A stretch of 64,000 nt of DNA. It comes from JADLHS01 sp049840435 (GTDB lineage: Bacteria; Verrucomicrobiota; Verrucomicrobiia; Limisphaerales; JADLHS01). Both the position numbers and the translations under genes were made by a program. How positions within the stretch are numbered: the stretch's first letter is position 1; every line of letters begins with the position of its first letter. Under the pieces are notes generated by a model, which did no database searches, had not been told where the DNA came from, and worked only from the letters and a program-made list of their open reading frames with translations. The DNA is taken from the NCBI GenBank assembly GCA_049840435.1, contig JASGKY010000053.1:48964-112963 (forward strand), in the 5' to 3' direction. Shown piece by piece: positions 48,901 to 56,819 of this stretch.

Positions 48901-49091
48901 CACCAAACCTCACCTTCCAACCTGACCCGTTGTGCCGTTGTCGCGCTTTGCTCAACGTTCGCTCGCAGTTGCGCCACCGTGGTCACTGGCGGGGCTTCTG
49001 TCTGGGCGAAGCTGCCGATACCGCCGTGCCTCAGCCCTAATCCGCAGACCAGCCACAAGGCTGGCAAACGGAGATAATGGGTTAGGAGCAT
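45918..49091 (-). CDS. Sensor histidine kinase with PA14 and OB-like sensor domains (two frame breaks)
   Basis: Read as one protein of about 1055 residues from ATG 49091, with signal peptide (LPALWLVCGLGLRHGGIGSF). Frame breaks near 48700 and 47830 split it into three frames; repaired joints read NNGVH-SSKNLVPSF and REEAQRAYP-VKLRGVV. Sensor part: OB-like domain (~40-125), a PA14 carbohydrate-binding domain (~135-270, PIRLEWFNGVEGYGLEVEYE, SDDGSRLFVGEP), then further OB-like domains (TFIVHLNETTDALPSL). One membrane helix is near 800. Kinase: H box RIAQDLHDELGSGITEIS, N box KEALTNVVRHSG, G box DNGRGFP. A PA14 sensor suggests direct binding of glycan. It is coupled to the regulator downstream and divergent from the PEP-CTERM gene. 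Confidence 0.85.
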
Positions 49092-49155
49092 GCCGCACTG
49101 TATCCGGGCTGCTCCCCGGATTGCATCAACAAACCGGTGCGCGGGCCAAAACCAT

Positions 49156-49173
49156 ACATTTGTGAGGCTGGGC
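49156..49173 (+). promoter_or_regulatory. ACATTTGTGAGGCTRGGC element, copy 3
   Basis: ACATTTGTGAGGCTGGGC, one base from copies 1 and 2, in the divergent gap between the kinase (ATG 49091) and the PEP-CTERM gene (ATG 49235). Distance to the PEP-CTERM start is 61 bases, the same as for copy 1. It could also act on the kinase gene. Confidence 0.7.
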
Positions 49174-49234
49174 AGGATAGGCAGTAACTGCATGATGGCA
49201 GAGAACCCAACAACCAACGGTCATTCGTATTCTT

Positions 49235-49934
49235 ATGAAGCAACCTATCAGTACCTCTGCTGGTCGTTTCTGTCTTGGCGACTCCATGTGCCTTTGCGAC
49301 CAATTACCTGGATGCCACTGGCGAAACCATCAATGGTGGCATCCTCGACATCACGTCTGTGGATGTGAACAACACCGCCACTGCGCTCACGTTCAAGATC
49401 AACTTGGCCGGCGATCCCGTTGTGACCGATTGGGGCAAATACATGATTGGCATTGATGCCTCTGCAGGTGGCGATCCGGCGGGTAATGGATGGGTGCGAC
49501 CCATCAGCATGAGTTCCGGGATGGATTACTTTGTGGCTGGTTGGGTGGACTGGGGGAATGGCGCGGAAGTACGGAATTGGACAGGCTCCAGCTGGGGATT
49601 GCAATCCGCTACCTACAATCCAAATCCCGACGCGCTGGGCATCAGCAAAGATACGTCTTCCGTGACCTTCACTTTCAATTTCGTTGGACTCGGTCTTACC
49701 GCAGGCAGTTCGTTTACCTTTGACGTTTACACATCCGGCGGCGGCGGTGGGGATGGGGCGATTGATGCGGCGGGTAATTCCGCCCAGACCATTGCGGGCT
49801 GGGGCGACGCCTACAACTCCGGCGCCAACGTCCTGTCCAATACGATTCAAGCCGTGCCTGAACCGACGGTGGGCGCATTGTTTGGGGTGGGGAGTTTGCT
49901 GCTCCTCCGGCGTTTTTGCCGCGTTCGGGCCTGA
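49235..49934 (+). CDS. PEP-CTERM sorting-domain protein (frame break in signal peptide)
   Basis: The frame from 49257 on encodes a complete secreted protein: hydrophobic LLVVSVLATPCAFAT, a beta-rich body of about 190 residues (GKYMIGIDASAGGDPAGN), and a C-terminal VPEPTVGALFGVGSLLLLRR sorting signal for exosortase. The natural ATG at 49235 (MKQPIST) is one base out of frame; an indel near 49256 would restore MKQPISTS-LLVVSVLA. No other start lies in the open frame. PEP-CTERM proteins are exported and processed into extracellular matrix. Copy 3 of the shared element lies 61 bases before the ATG, which links it to the galactan locus regulation. A perfect terminator follows. Confidence 0.8.
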
Positions 49935-49957
49935 AGTTGGGAGGCCCTGACTATGGC

Positions 49958-49992
49958 AACGCCCCGCAGCTAACTGCGGGGCGTTCTGTTTT
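49958..49992 (+). terminator. Intrinsic terminator of the PEP-CTERM gene
   Basis: A 12-bp perfect stem, AACGCCCCGCAG (49958-49969) and its complement 49974-49985, loop CTAA, then CTGTTTTT. Confidence 0.9.
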
Positions 49993-50065
49993 TGTTGCGC
50001 GCCAAGGAGACCGGAAGCGTGTTCAGGCCAAAAGCAGGTGGCTAGAAACGCTGGCGTTCTGGTTC

Positions 50066-50506
50066 TTACTCCGTGATGCAGATGTGTGCCTCGGTATCTT
50101 CCATCAATTCCACACGGCCTATATTAAACACGCGTTCGGTGCAACGTAGATGGCAATAGGCCGCCACATACATTGGGCCTGCACCATCCAATTGAAAGAC
50201 CAGCTCCGGGGTGATCTTACGCGTCTGTCCCGGCGCGCTGCCACCCCAGTAACGGACCGTTAACATTTCACCGCGTCGCGCTGCCAGGATTAATCGTTGG
50301 GCGATGGGATGAACGGACTTGGTCACGGTTACCCAATGGCTCTGCCGCCAATCTCCGAGCCAAGGACCATCCCGCATGGCATCGGTATCTGCCTGCATAA
50401 TTGAACCGGATTCAGGCCGGTTTTTGAACGGCTGGGCCAGCCACCGGATGGGGAAGGTGGCCAACGTGGTGAGCGCGGTGAGAAACTGTAAGCGACGAAA
50501 TTTCAT
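50066..50506 (-). CDS. Small WYL-domain protein with N-terminal hydrophobic leader
   Basis: 146 residues. The N-terminus (MKFRRLQFLTALTTLATFPI) looks like a signal anchor. Residues ~75-140 fit a WYL-type SH3-like fold: LTVRYWGGSAPGQTRKITPE, then VAAYCHLRCTERVFNIGRVE, with the usual Arg-Pro-rich and C-R..R.F pattern. WYL domains bind nucleic acid or nucleotide ligands and normally sit in DeoR-like regulators or CRISPR/defence regulators after a helix-turn-helix. Here there is none. The role is unknown. It is followed convergently by the PEP-CTERM terminator, and upstream is a zinc-finger gene on the same strand, 16 bases away. Confidence 0.7.
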   Translation of the reverse strand: MKFRRLQFLTALTTLATFPIRWLAQPFKNRPESGSIMQADTDAMRDGPWLGDWRQSHWVTVTKSVHPIAQRLILAARRGEMLTVRYWGGSAPGQTRKITPELVFQLDGAGPMYVAAYCHLRCTERVFNIGRVELMEDTEAHICITE

Positions 50507-50522
50507 GCGCTCAACCTAACAA

Positions 50523-51005
50523 TCATGGTTGGACAAATACCGTCCCAGACCCGGATTGGTTTTCCGTGCTTGGAGAATTCTCAATTGCGGCTCTTTTGCA
50601 AGCCGGACAAAGTTTTGTCCCGTTGCATTTGGGGCAATCCAGCTTTCCGTCGCCGCCGCACTCAGAGCAGCTTTTTTCCCGATAACCGTGTCCGCTACAA
50701 GTGGCGCACGTGACACTCCGCGTCCGCGATTTGCCATCGCGCCGGTACGATTCCGTGCGGCGACCGCGTCCCGAGCAACGGGAACAGCGGTCCCGTTGCT
50801 TGCCTATACCGTGGCAACGATGGCACTCCGCATTCCCGCTGCCTGCACACTTCGCGCAGCGCCCCGAACCGTGACAGGCTTCGCAAACCAGCGGAGCTGC
50901 GGGAGCGTTGGTGGCGATTTCCTCCGCCAGCAGCAGCAGGCATGAATTATAGAGCAACAATCCGATGAGGCTCAGTTGGCAAAGCGAGCAATTTTTGATC
51001 TTCAT
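50523..51005 (-). CDS. Secreted DnaJ-type CxxCxGxG zinc-finger repeat protein
   Basis: ATG 51005 gives a signal peptide (LCQLSLIGLLLYNSCLLLLAEE). The mature part is almost only Cys-rich motifs: CEACHGSGRCAKCAGSG, CHRCHGIGKQRDRCSRCSG, CATCSGHGYREKSCSECGG, CPKCNGTKLCPACK, i.e. about eight CxxC units like the DnaJ zinc finger. About 160 residues, no J domain. Such proteins may hold zinc or act in redox/folding in the periplasm; function is not established. Codon use looks ordinary. It may be cotranscribed with the WYL gene. Confidence 0.8.
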   Translation of the reverse strand: MKIKNCSLCQLSLIGLLLYNSCLLLLAEEIATNAPAAPLVCEACHGSGRCAKCAGSGNAECHRCHGIGKQRDRCSRCSGRGRRTESYRRDGKSRTRSVTCATCSGHGYREKSCSECGGDGKLDCPKCNGTKLCPACKRAAIENSPSTENQSGSGTVFVQP

Positions 51006-51159
51006 GGGCTTGGTATGGGGCAAAGCCAAAGCGCTAGCGATTATAAGTCTTCCGCGCGATTGCAGCGTGCGCGCCCCCCGCCTTAGGCGGCCCGTCAGTT
51101 GACGACGATGGCAACTGGGCTTAGTGTCCCGCCGGTTTTTGACCAGTCGTAACCAAGCC

Positions 51160-51405
51160 ATGGCCCGTCGCCCAGAAACGACGTGTATCTCGTCGCACCA
51201 GCCGCAATCGCCGGAAGAAATCCGGCTTTGCAATCACGTCCGCGCCGTCTTCGGTTGGACGGCGGATGCCATCCGTTGCCTGGCTTTGTCGGATTCCAAT
51301 GGCGGCCTTTATGCGGTGCGGATTCGCAGCGGGTGTGAAGATAGTTTGGAATTCATCTGCACGGAAGACATGTTGATCTGCATCCCTCCAAAGCGGGGCG
51401 GTTGA
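51160..51405 (+). CDS. Small hypothetical protein
   Basis: 82 residues from ATG 51160 (MARRPETTCISSHQPQ). The body SPEEIRLCNHVRAVFGWTAD and ICTEDMLICIP has balanced composition and looks coding, but I recognise no family. It is divergent from the zinc-finger gene, 155 bases away. A longer start at 51124 is open but less likely. Confidence 0.5.
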   Translation: MARRPETTCISSHQPQSPEEIRLCNHVRAVFGWTADAIRCLALSDSNGGLYAVRIRSGCEDSLEFICTEDMLICIPPKRGG

Positions 51406-51502
51406 TCTTTTTCCGTCAAAGCGCACCCCGCTAGGGGTGAGATTCAGTTTTTCCTTTGGCGCTGGCTTGCTGAACTAAGACACCAGTGCTAGCACTCAAG
51501 CC

Positions 51503-51865
51503 TCAGTCTTGGACCGCGTGGGCTTTTAGCGATTCCAGATCCACGAACTCCAGCACTGAGATGTGGCTCGCCTCTAGCACCACCGGACAGGCTTGCCCGG
51601 CTTCAAAGGCCTGCACCCAACTTCGCACGCAAACGCACCAGCGGTCGCCGGGCGTCAGACCGGGAAAATCGTATTCGGGGCGCGGCGTGATGAGATCATT
51701 GCCTTGCAGCTCCAGATAATCCAGAAACGGCTGGGTGACCTGGCAACAGATCGTGTGCAGACCGCGATCTTCCGGTCCGGTGCGACAATAACCATCGCGA
51801 TAAAACCCGGTCACGGGCGATTGACAGCAGCATTGTAATTCTCCGCCCAATACATTCGTCGGCAT
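51503..51865 (-). CDS. DUF2237 family protein
   Basis: Start ATG 51865 gives MPTNVLGGELQCCCQSPVTG, which is the conserved opening of DUF2237. The other family motifs are present: GFYRDGYCRTGPEDRGLHTI, FLDYLELQGNDLITP and GDRWCVCVRSWVQAFEAG. About 120 residues, full length. Conserved Cys residues suggest a metal or redox role, but the function is unknown. It sits between the small hypothetical gene and the alcohol dehydrogenase on the same strand as the latter. Confidence 0.92.
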   Translation of the reverse strand: MPTNVLGGELQCCCQSPVTGFYRDGYCRTGPEDRGLHTICCQVTQPFLDYLELQGNDLITPRPEYDFPGLTPGDRWCVCVRSWVQAFEAGQACPVVLEASHISVLEFVDLESLKAHAVQD

Positions 51866-51913
51866 GGCGGAATTGTGCCGCAACCACACCTCCGGTCAAG
51901 CGACGGTCGCCAC

Positions 51914-52969
51914 TCACGCCCCCTTCAGCGACGCCATATCAATCACGAACCGATACTTCACATCACTCTTGAGCATGCGCTCGTAGGCGGTGTTGATCTC
52001 GTCCATGCGGATCATTTCGATGTCGCACGTGATGTTGTGCTGACCGCAGAAATCCAGCATCTCCTGTGTCTCGGGCAATCCGCCGATGAGCGACCCGGAG
52101 AACGAACGACGCCGGAAGATCAATGGGAACGACGCCACCGGCAACGGCTTCTCCGGCGCGCCGACCAGCGTCAGGTTGCCGTCACGTTTCAACAGGTTCA
52201 GATACGCATTGATGTCATGCGTGGCGGAGACGGCATCGAGGATGAAATCAAAACTGTTTGCGTGCGCGGCCATCTGCGCGTCGTCCTTGGAGATGACGAC
52301 TTCATGCGCGCCGAGCCGTTTGCCGTCCGCCACCTTGCTCGGGGACGTGGTGAACAACACGACATGCGCGCCGAACGCCTTCGCGAACTTCACGCCCATG
52401 TGCCCCAGCCCGCCGAGCCCGACGATGCCGACTTTCTGACCCGGCCCGACCTTCCAATGACGCAACGGCGAATACGTGGTGATGCCCGCGCACAACAGCG
52501 GCGCCGCCGCCGCGAGATTGAGATTGGCCGGCATGCGCAACACGAACTCCTCCGTCACCACGATGCTCGTCGAATAGCCACCGAGCGTCGGCGCTTTGAG
52601 ATGCTTGTCCATGCTGCCATACGTCATGATCATTTCCGGGCAGAACTGCTCCAGACCCGCGCGACAATCGGGACAGGTGCGGCACGAATCCACAAGACAA
52701 CCCACACCGACGGTATCGCCGACTTTGAACTTCTTCACGCCACTACCCACTGCCGTCACGCGACCGACAATCTCGTGCCCCGGCACGGCGGGATATTGGG
52801 TGAAGCCCCATTCATTGCGGGCGAAGTGGAGATCCGAATGACAGACACCGCAATATTGGATTTCAATCTGCACATCACTTGCAGTGGGCGTGCGACGTTG
52901 GATGGTGGTGGAGGCGAGGGGAGCAGTCGCGCTTTGCGCGGCGTAAGCTTTAGTGTTGGTCGTCGTCAT
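51914..52969 (-). CDS. Zinc-dependent NAD(P) alcohol dehydrogenase (YahK/cinnamyl type)
   Basis: Start ATG 52969 (MTTTNTKAYAAQSATAPL). MDR-family aldehyde/alcohol oxidoreductase. The catalytic zinc ligands are in CGVCHSDLHFARNEWG and GHEIVGRV; four structural-zinc Cys are in CRTCPDCRAGLEQFC; the cofactor loop is GLGGLGHMGVKFAKA. About 351 residues, close to the E. coli YahK class that reduces aldehydes with NADPH. No partner gene suggests a pathway. It starts 49 bases upstream of the DUF2237 gene on the same strand. Confidence 0.94.
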   Translation of the reverse strand: MTTTNTKAYAAQSATAPLASTTIQRRTPTASDVQIEIQYCGVCHSDLHFARNEWGFTQYPAVPGHEIVGRVTAVGSGVKKFKVGDTVGVGCLVDSCRTCPDCRAGLEQFCPEMIMTYGSMDKHLKAPTLGGYSTSIVVTEEFVLRMPANLNLAAAAPLLCAGITTYSPLRHWKVGPGQKVGIVGLGGLGHMGVKFAKAFGAHVVLFTTSPSKVADGKRLGAHEVVISKDDAQMAAHANSFDFILDAVSATHDINAYLNLLKRDGNLTLVGAPEKPLPVASFPLIFRRRSFSGSLIGGLPETQEMLDFCGQHNITCDIEMIRMDEINTAYERMLKSDVKYRFVIDMASLKGA

Positions 52970-53168
52970 AATCGTGATCCTTGAGGTCAAAACGTTAAGA
53001 CAGACCAGTAGAGCAATTTAGTGACGTTGGCAAATTTTTCGGCGGCATTTTCGCCAGGACTATAATTTCAGCGGGCGCCGCGCTCGGACCAAACTACAAA
53101 CAATGATGGTGTGAGCCGGCGGTTGTGCCTTGAGGTTGGCTATGGTTGAATCCTCGCACGTTGTTACC

Positions 53169-53522
53169 ATGACTACCAAGCACCGGATTTTTACGACGAG
53201 CGTCGCGAGCGTTTATCCTTACTACCTCGCCAAGGCGGAGAAGAAAGGGCGCACGAAAGCGGAAGTGGATGCCATCATTTGCTGGCTGACTGGCTACACG
53301 CAGCGCGAGTTGGAAGCGCAATTGAAAAAGCAGACCGCCTTCGAAACCTTCTTCCAGAAAGCGCCTCAAATGAATCCCGCCCGCACGCTGATCAAAGGCG
53401 TGATTTGCGGTGTGCGCGTCGAAGATATTCAAGAGCCGAAGATGCGCGAGATCCGCTATCTGGACAAATTGGTGGACGAACTGGCCAAGGGAAAGGCGAT
53501 GGAAAAAATCTTACGGGCCTGA
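53169..53522 (+). CDS. DUF2200 family protein
   Basis: ATG 53169 gives MTTKHRIFTTSVASVYPYYL, the family opening; the body carries EVDAIICWLTGYTQRELEAQ, NPARTLIKGVICGVRVEDI and EIRYLDKLVDELAKGK, all typical of DUF2200. About 117 residues, full length. The family is cytoplasmic, of unknown function, and widespread. It is divergent from the alcohol dehydrogenase with a 200-base gap in which I see no clear element. Confidence 0.93.
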   Translation: MTTKHRIFTTSVASVYPYYLAKAEKKGRTKAEVDAIICWLTGYTQRELEAQLKKQTAFETFFQKAPQMNPARTLIKGVICGVRVEDIQEPKMREIRYLDKLVDELAKGKAMEKILRA

Positions 53523-53569
53523 TGCGCGCGCCAAACTAAGGTAAGAGACTTTCATACTCACTGTTCACC

Positions 53570-53989
53570 ATGCAACGCCCAGAACCACTTGCGGCCTTCG
53601 GGCCGGAACACGCCGCCGCGTACGACCAGCGTTACGCCAAACTCGCGCCCCTGCGCGACGCGCTGCACCTGCTCATCAGCGCGGTGCTTGCTGATCTGCC
53701 CACGGACGCCCGGATTCTTTGTGTCGGAGCAGGGACGGGAGCGGAGCTGATTTATCTCGCGGAGAAATTTCCCCAATGGCGCTTTGCGGTCGTCGAACCT
53801 TCCGCTCCAATGTTGGAGGTTTGCCGGCGCAAAGCGGAAGCGCGGTGCATCACCTCCCGGTGCACTTTTCATGAAGGCTATCTGGATACCCTGCCTCGCG
53901 GAGTCGTGTGGATACGCCGCGGTAATTGGCGGTCGAAGAGCGAAGAAAAGGCTGGTGTGCTCCGCTCTAAGCGCCTTCGATTATGCTAG
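53570..53989 (+). pseudogene. 3'-truncated class I SAM-dependent methyltransferase
   Basis: About 110 residues of a normal methyltransferase: FGPEHAAAYDQRYAKLAPLR, SAM motif I RILCVGAGTGAELIYLAEKF and motif II VVEPSAPMLEVCRRKAEA, then HEGYLDTLP. After about 53900 the reading turns to Arg/Trp-rich unrelated sequence and stops at 53989. The C-terminal half of the Rossmann domain (usual length ~230) is missing, so no activity is expected. The break lies next to a likewise broken PEP-CTERM remnant, which suggests a recombination junction. Confidence 0.75.
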
Positions 53990-54265
53990 GCGGCCGCGCG
54001 CAATATCCGAAAAGTGCTTGCTCCAAAGGGTAGGAGGAGCAGCGTAGCTGCGATGGTGGTTGTTGGTTCCGGAACGGCAGTGATGGACACATTATTAATC
54101 CAGCCAGCATTGCTATCGATGCCCATTACATTCATAAAAGTCAGTTTGGTCAAACTGTGCGTCGCCACAAATGAATAACTTAATATCACTGTAATCAGAT
54201 TGCCGACAGGAGGCACAGGAGGATTGCTGGGAGGCAGGTCTGTTCCGCTTGAGGATCACTCGTGT
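53986..54265 (-). pseudogene. PEP-CTERM protein remnant (C-terminal end only)
   Basis: About 90 residues. The readable part is DLPPSNPPVPPVGNLITV, then SFVATHSLTKLTFMNV, and a complete sorting signal AVPEPTTTIAATLLLLPFGA followed by STFRILRAAA. In frame upstream is a TGA and there is no start with a signal peptide, so the front of the protein is lost. The tail closely matches those of the next two PEP-CTERM genes, so these are paralogues. Confidence 0.7.
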
Positions 54266-54392
54266 AGCTAACCAATTCATAGAATAGTTTGTTTTTTTGG
54301 TCCGCATCAGCAATGTGCGCCAAGTATTCTTCGACGGTAGAATGATGCAGATTTACAGACTACCCATCTATTCCCGAACCGGACGTCCTTGC

Positions 54393-55067
54393 TCACTTTT
54401 GAACCAAGCTCAAATTGAGGTATGCGCCACGAGTTTTGCGGAGAATGCGAAATACGCTCGCTCCCAAAGGTAATAGTAAAAGGTTTCCGGCAATAATGGT
54501 GCTCTGTTCTGGAACAGCAACGCTGCTGGTTACGCTGCCAGAATTGACGCTATCGGACGAGGAATTGAACCCAGTCCAACCTGATATCATCCATTTGTTG
54601 GGATTGGCCGTCCAATAGTCGGCGGGGTAGGCCGGGATGGTTTGCGATGTGCCGCCCAAGTAGTACAGGACGTAGCCGGCATTTTTGCCGTCATACTTGG
54701 CAATCACAAAGTCCCACCCAGCCGGAATGGTAGTGGTGGTCGTACCACTGGTGGTTTGTTTCCCATCATAGCTCCCGACGTAGTCGTACACATTATTCGC
54801 GTTAGCGGTTTGACCCTCGTATGTTCCACTCCCGCCAAGCGCAAGAGCTAAAATTGCATTTGCAGCGCCCGATTCGTATGCCCAGTTCCCTTGACCCTTT
54901 CCGATATTTCCATAGCTGGTTCCTACCACCCCGGCTGTGGTTGCATTATTAGCACTGACCCCAAGCAAGCCACCGGTGTAAGTCACCATCGCCGCATGGG
55001 CGCTTCCAAGCACCGCCATCGTAATAACTAAGAGCAGTATTGGTTTTCCTGGAAAATACGCCTTCAT
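54393..55067 (-). CDS. PEP-CTERM-like sorting-domain protein (PEQ variant)
   Basis: Start ATG 55067 (MKAYFPGKPILLLVITMAVL) has a good signal peptide ending at SAHA-A. The body of ~150 residues is Gly/Ser/Thr/Asn-rich without a known domain (GLLGVSANNATTAGVVG, AGWDFVIAKYDGKNAGYVLY). The C-terminus is VPEQSTIIAGNLLLLPLGAS then VFRILRKTRGAY: the usual Pro-Glu-Pro is Pro-Glu-Gln, and ten extra residues follow the basic cluster. It may still be handled by exosortase, or not. An approximate 225-residue surface protein. Confidence 0.8.
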   Translation of the reverse strand: MKAYFPGKPILLLVITMAVLGSAHAAMVTYTGGLLGVSANNATTAGVVGTSYGNIGKGQGNWAYESGAANAILALALGGSGTYEGQTANANNVYDYVGSYDGKQTTSGTTTTTIPAGWDFVIAKYDGKNAGYVLYYLGGTSQTIPAYPADYWTANPNKWMISGWTGFNSSSDSVNSGSVTSSVAVPEQSTIIAGNLLLLPLGASVFRILRKTRGAYLNLSLVQK

Positions 55068-55312
55068 ATGGCTGTTGTTTCTAGAGCGATACTGAGTTTC
55101 AACCGGATTTCCTAGCGCCTGAACCCTATCATTTTGGCGGCTGGGGACTATGGTCCTATCGGCCATCGTGATTCACTTTTGGGACATGGAAGGCAGAGCG
55201 TTGTGAATTGTTGCAGGAGTTATTGTCTGGAAGACTCCGATAATCAATTTTGGTTATCAGAGAAGAGCCGGCTTTGAAAGCCACGGCTGGTCTCTGAAAG
55301 TAATCGTTTTGG

Positions 55313-56407
55313 TTACGCCGCACAATTCTTGCGCAAGACACGCAGCGTATGCGCACCAAAGGGCAACAGCAACAATGCGCCGGCGACATAGGTGGAAGGT
55401 TCGGGGACTGGCGTGTTGGACCAATTCGCTGTGTAATCGACAAGTGTTGCGCCCGAAATAGAGGGGTCTGCAAAATTATACGCTTGCATGATTATCGCAC
55501 TGAACCCAGTCGCTCCCGAGGTCGTTAAATCTGTGTGTACTTGACTGCCACTGACCCAAAAAACGAACGTGGAACCGGTGAATTCAATAGCGAGCGAGTT
55601 CCAAGAATCGTAGTTGATAGAAGTTCCTAGGTTGATCCAACCGATGTCGCCATCTCAGACTCTCAAGCGAGACGCCCCGCCATAATTGGAGAACCCGATA
55701 ATGGGATACTCACGTGGGTCGGGGTCGTTAACGGACGGAGGGTAAGGTAACACGCCCCACATGTCGGTGCGCACACTGCCGTTCAGTGGATTCGCCCATG
55801 ACGCCGGAATATATAGATCGGCAGAAACTACGGATCCTGCCCCGCCCGAGAGGGCATGTTGACGACCTTGGGTATTATAGAACGTGGATTGATAAGGTGC
55901 AGGCCGGCTGGTTAGGCTGCCGACTGAAGTGATTCCGATTTCATAAACCAAATAACCTCGATCTCCTGTCGTTAGCGCGTTTCCATCTGCGTCAAAGTAC
56001 AGCCTAAGTGCAGGATGCAAATGACTGGCTGCCGTGCTGCTTGAGTCTCGGTACCAGTCATAACTTAGTGCGCTCAAATTGCCCAAGGTCTTTCCTGTCA
56101 AATCACTGAAAAAGTACTCAAAATCTGCTTTCGATGAACTGGGAGTAGCTGCGTTTGGTCCGCTGAAATAAGCAGAACCATTCCCTGAACGGGCGTAATC
56201 TGTGGTGATGCCGACTGTGCCATTGTTTCTTACATTAGTTCTAAGCCAGATGCCCAAGGCTGGTGCGTCGCCTGAATTTGAGCCGCTAGGATTTGTGTAG
56301 ACGCCTGTTGGGTTGGTTACAATTTGCACAGTTCCTTCGGCTGGAAGTCCTCCAGCAATAACTCCTGCAGAAATGAGCCCCAGCAACAGTTTATTTGCAG
56401 TTTTCAT
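55313..56407 (-). CDS. PEP-CTERM sorting-domain protein interrupted by an in-frame TGA
   Basis: Start ATG 56407 (MKTANKLLLGLISAGVIAGG, signal peptide). 250 residues of beta-rich secreted protein run to a TGA at 55655-55657 (minus strand). The same frame then continues without a break for ~112 residues (DGDIGWINLGTSINYDSWNS) to a complete signal TPVPEPSTYVAGALLLLPFG and HTLRVLRKN, stopping at TAA 55313-55315. So only one codon, probably CGA or GGA originally, has become TGA. Unlike the other breaks in this window it is a substitution. A truncated product would be secreted without the anchor. Confidence 0.8.
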
Positions 56408-56789
56408 ATTTCTAACAATTATCTGATTTTGCCCCTCGCGCGTAAGTAGCAATCACTTTGCTTTTTGGTTTTGTGGGAATGGTCTGGTTTAGCTGAATCA
56501 GGAAATTTTGCAGAAATGTTTAGCTGTTTCTATGCGCGTTTGGGCCACGTTGTGACGGTATTCGGACATGGGTGAACTGTGAACTACTCCTTCGATCATG
56601 GAAGATGGGTCACAGCGGTGCTGGTGACATGTAGCGCGCTTCAGCAACAATTTGTCGAGATAGGGGCGCGTCGCAGGTAAAGCAGCGGAAAGGTTTATTT
56701 TGCGTCTGGTGATGCCCTAAGGATGATGGCAGCGATCATGGCAATAACAGAGCCGCGGATTAACGACCCCGCGACTGACGGGTTGGTCG
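56408..56789. other. Intergenic region
   Basis: About 380 bases between divergent genes. I see no convincing gene, no strong hairpin with T run and no copy of the two shared motifs. Confidence 0.55.
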
Positions 56790-56819
56790 TTGATTGGCGG
56801 CAAACCTTACACTCCATGC

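Noticed and set aside
51875..52984. 369-residue plus-strand frame
   Set aside because: Antisense to the zinc alcohol dehydrogenase; His/Arg-rich, no family pattern.
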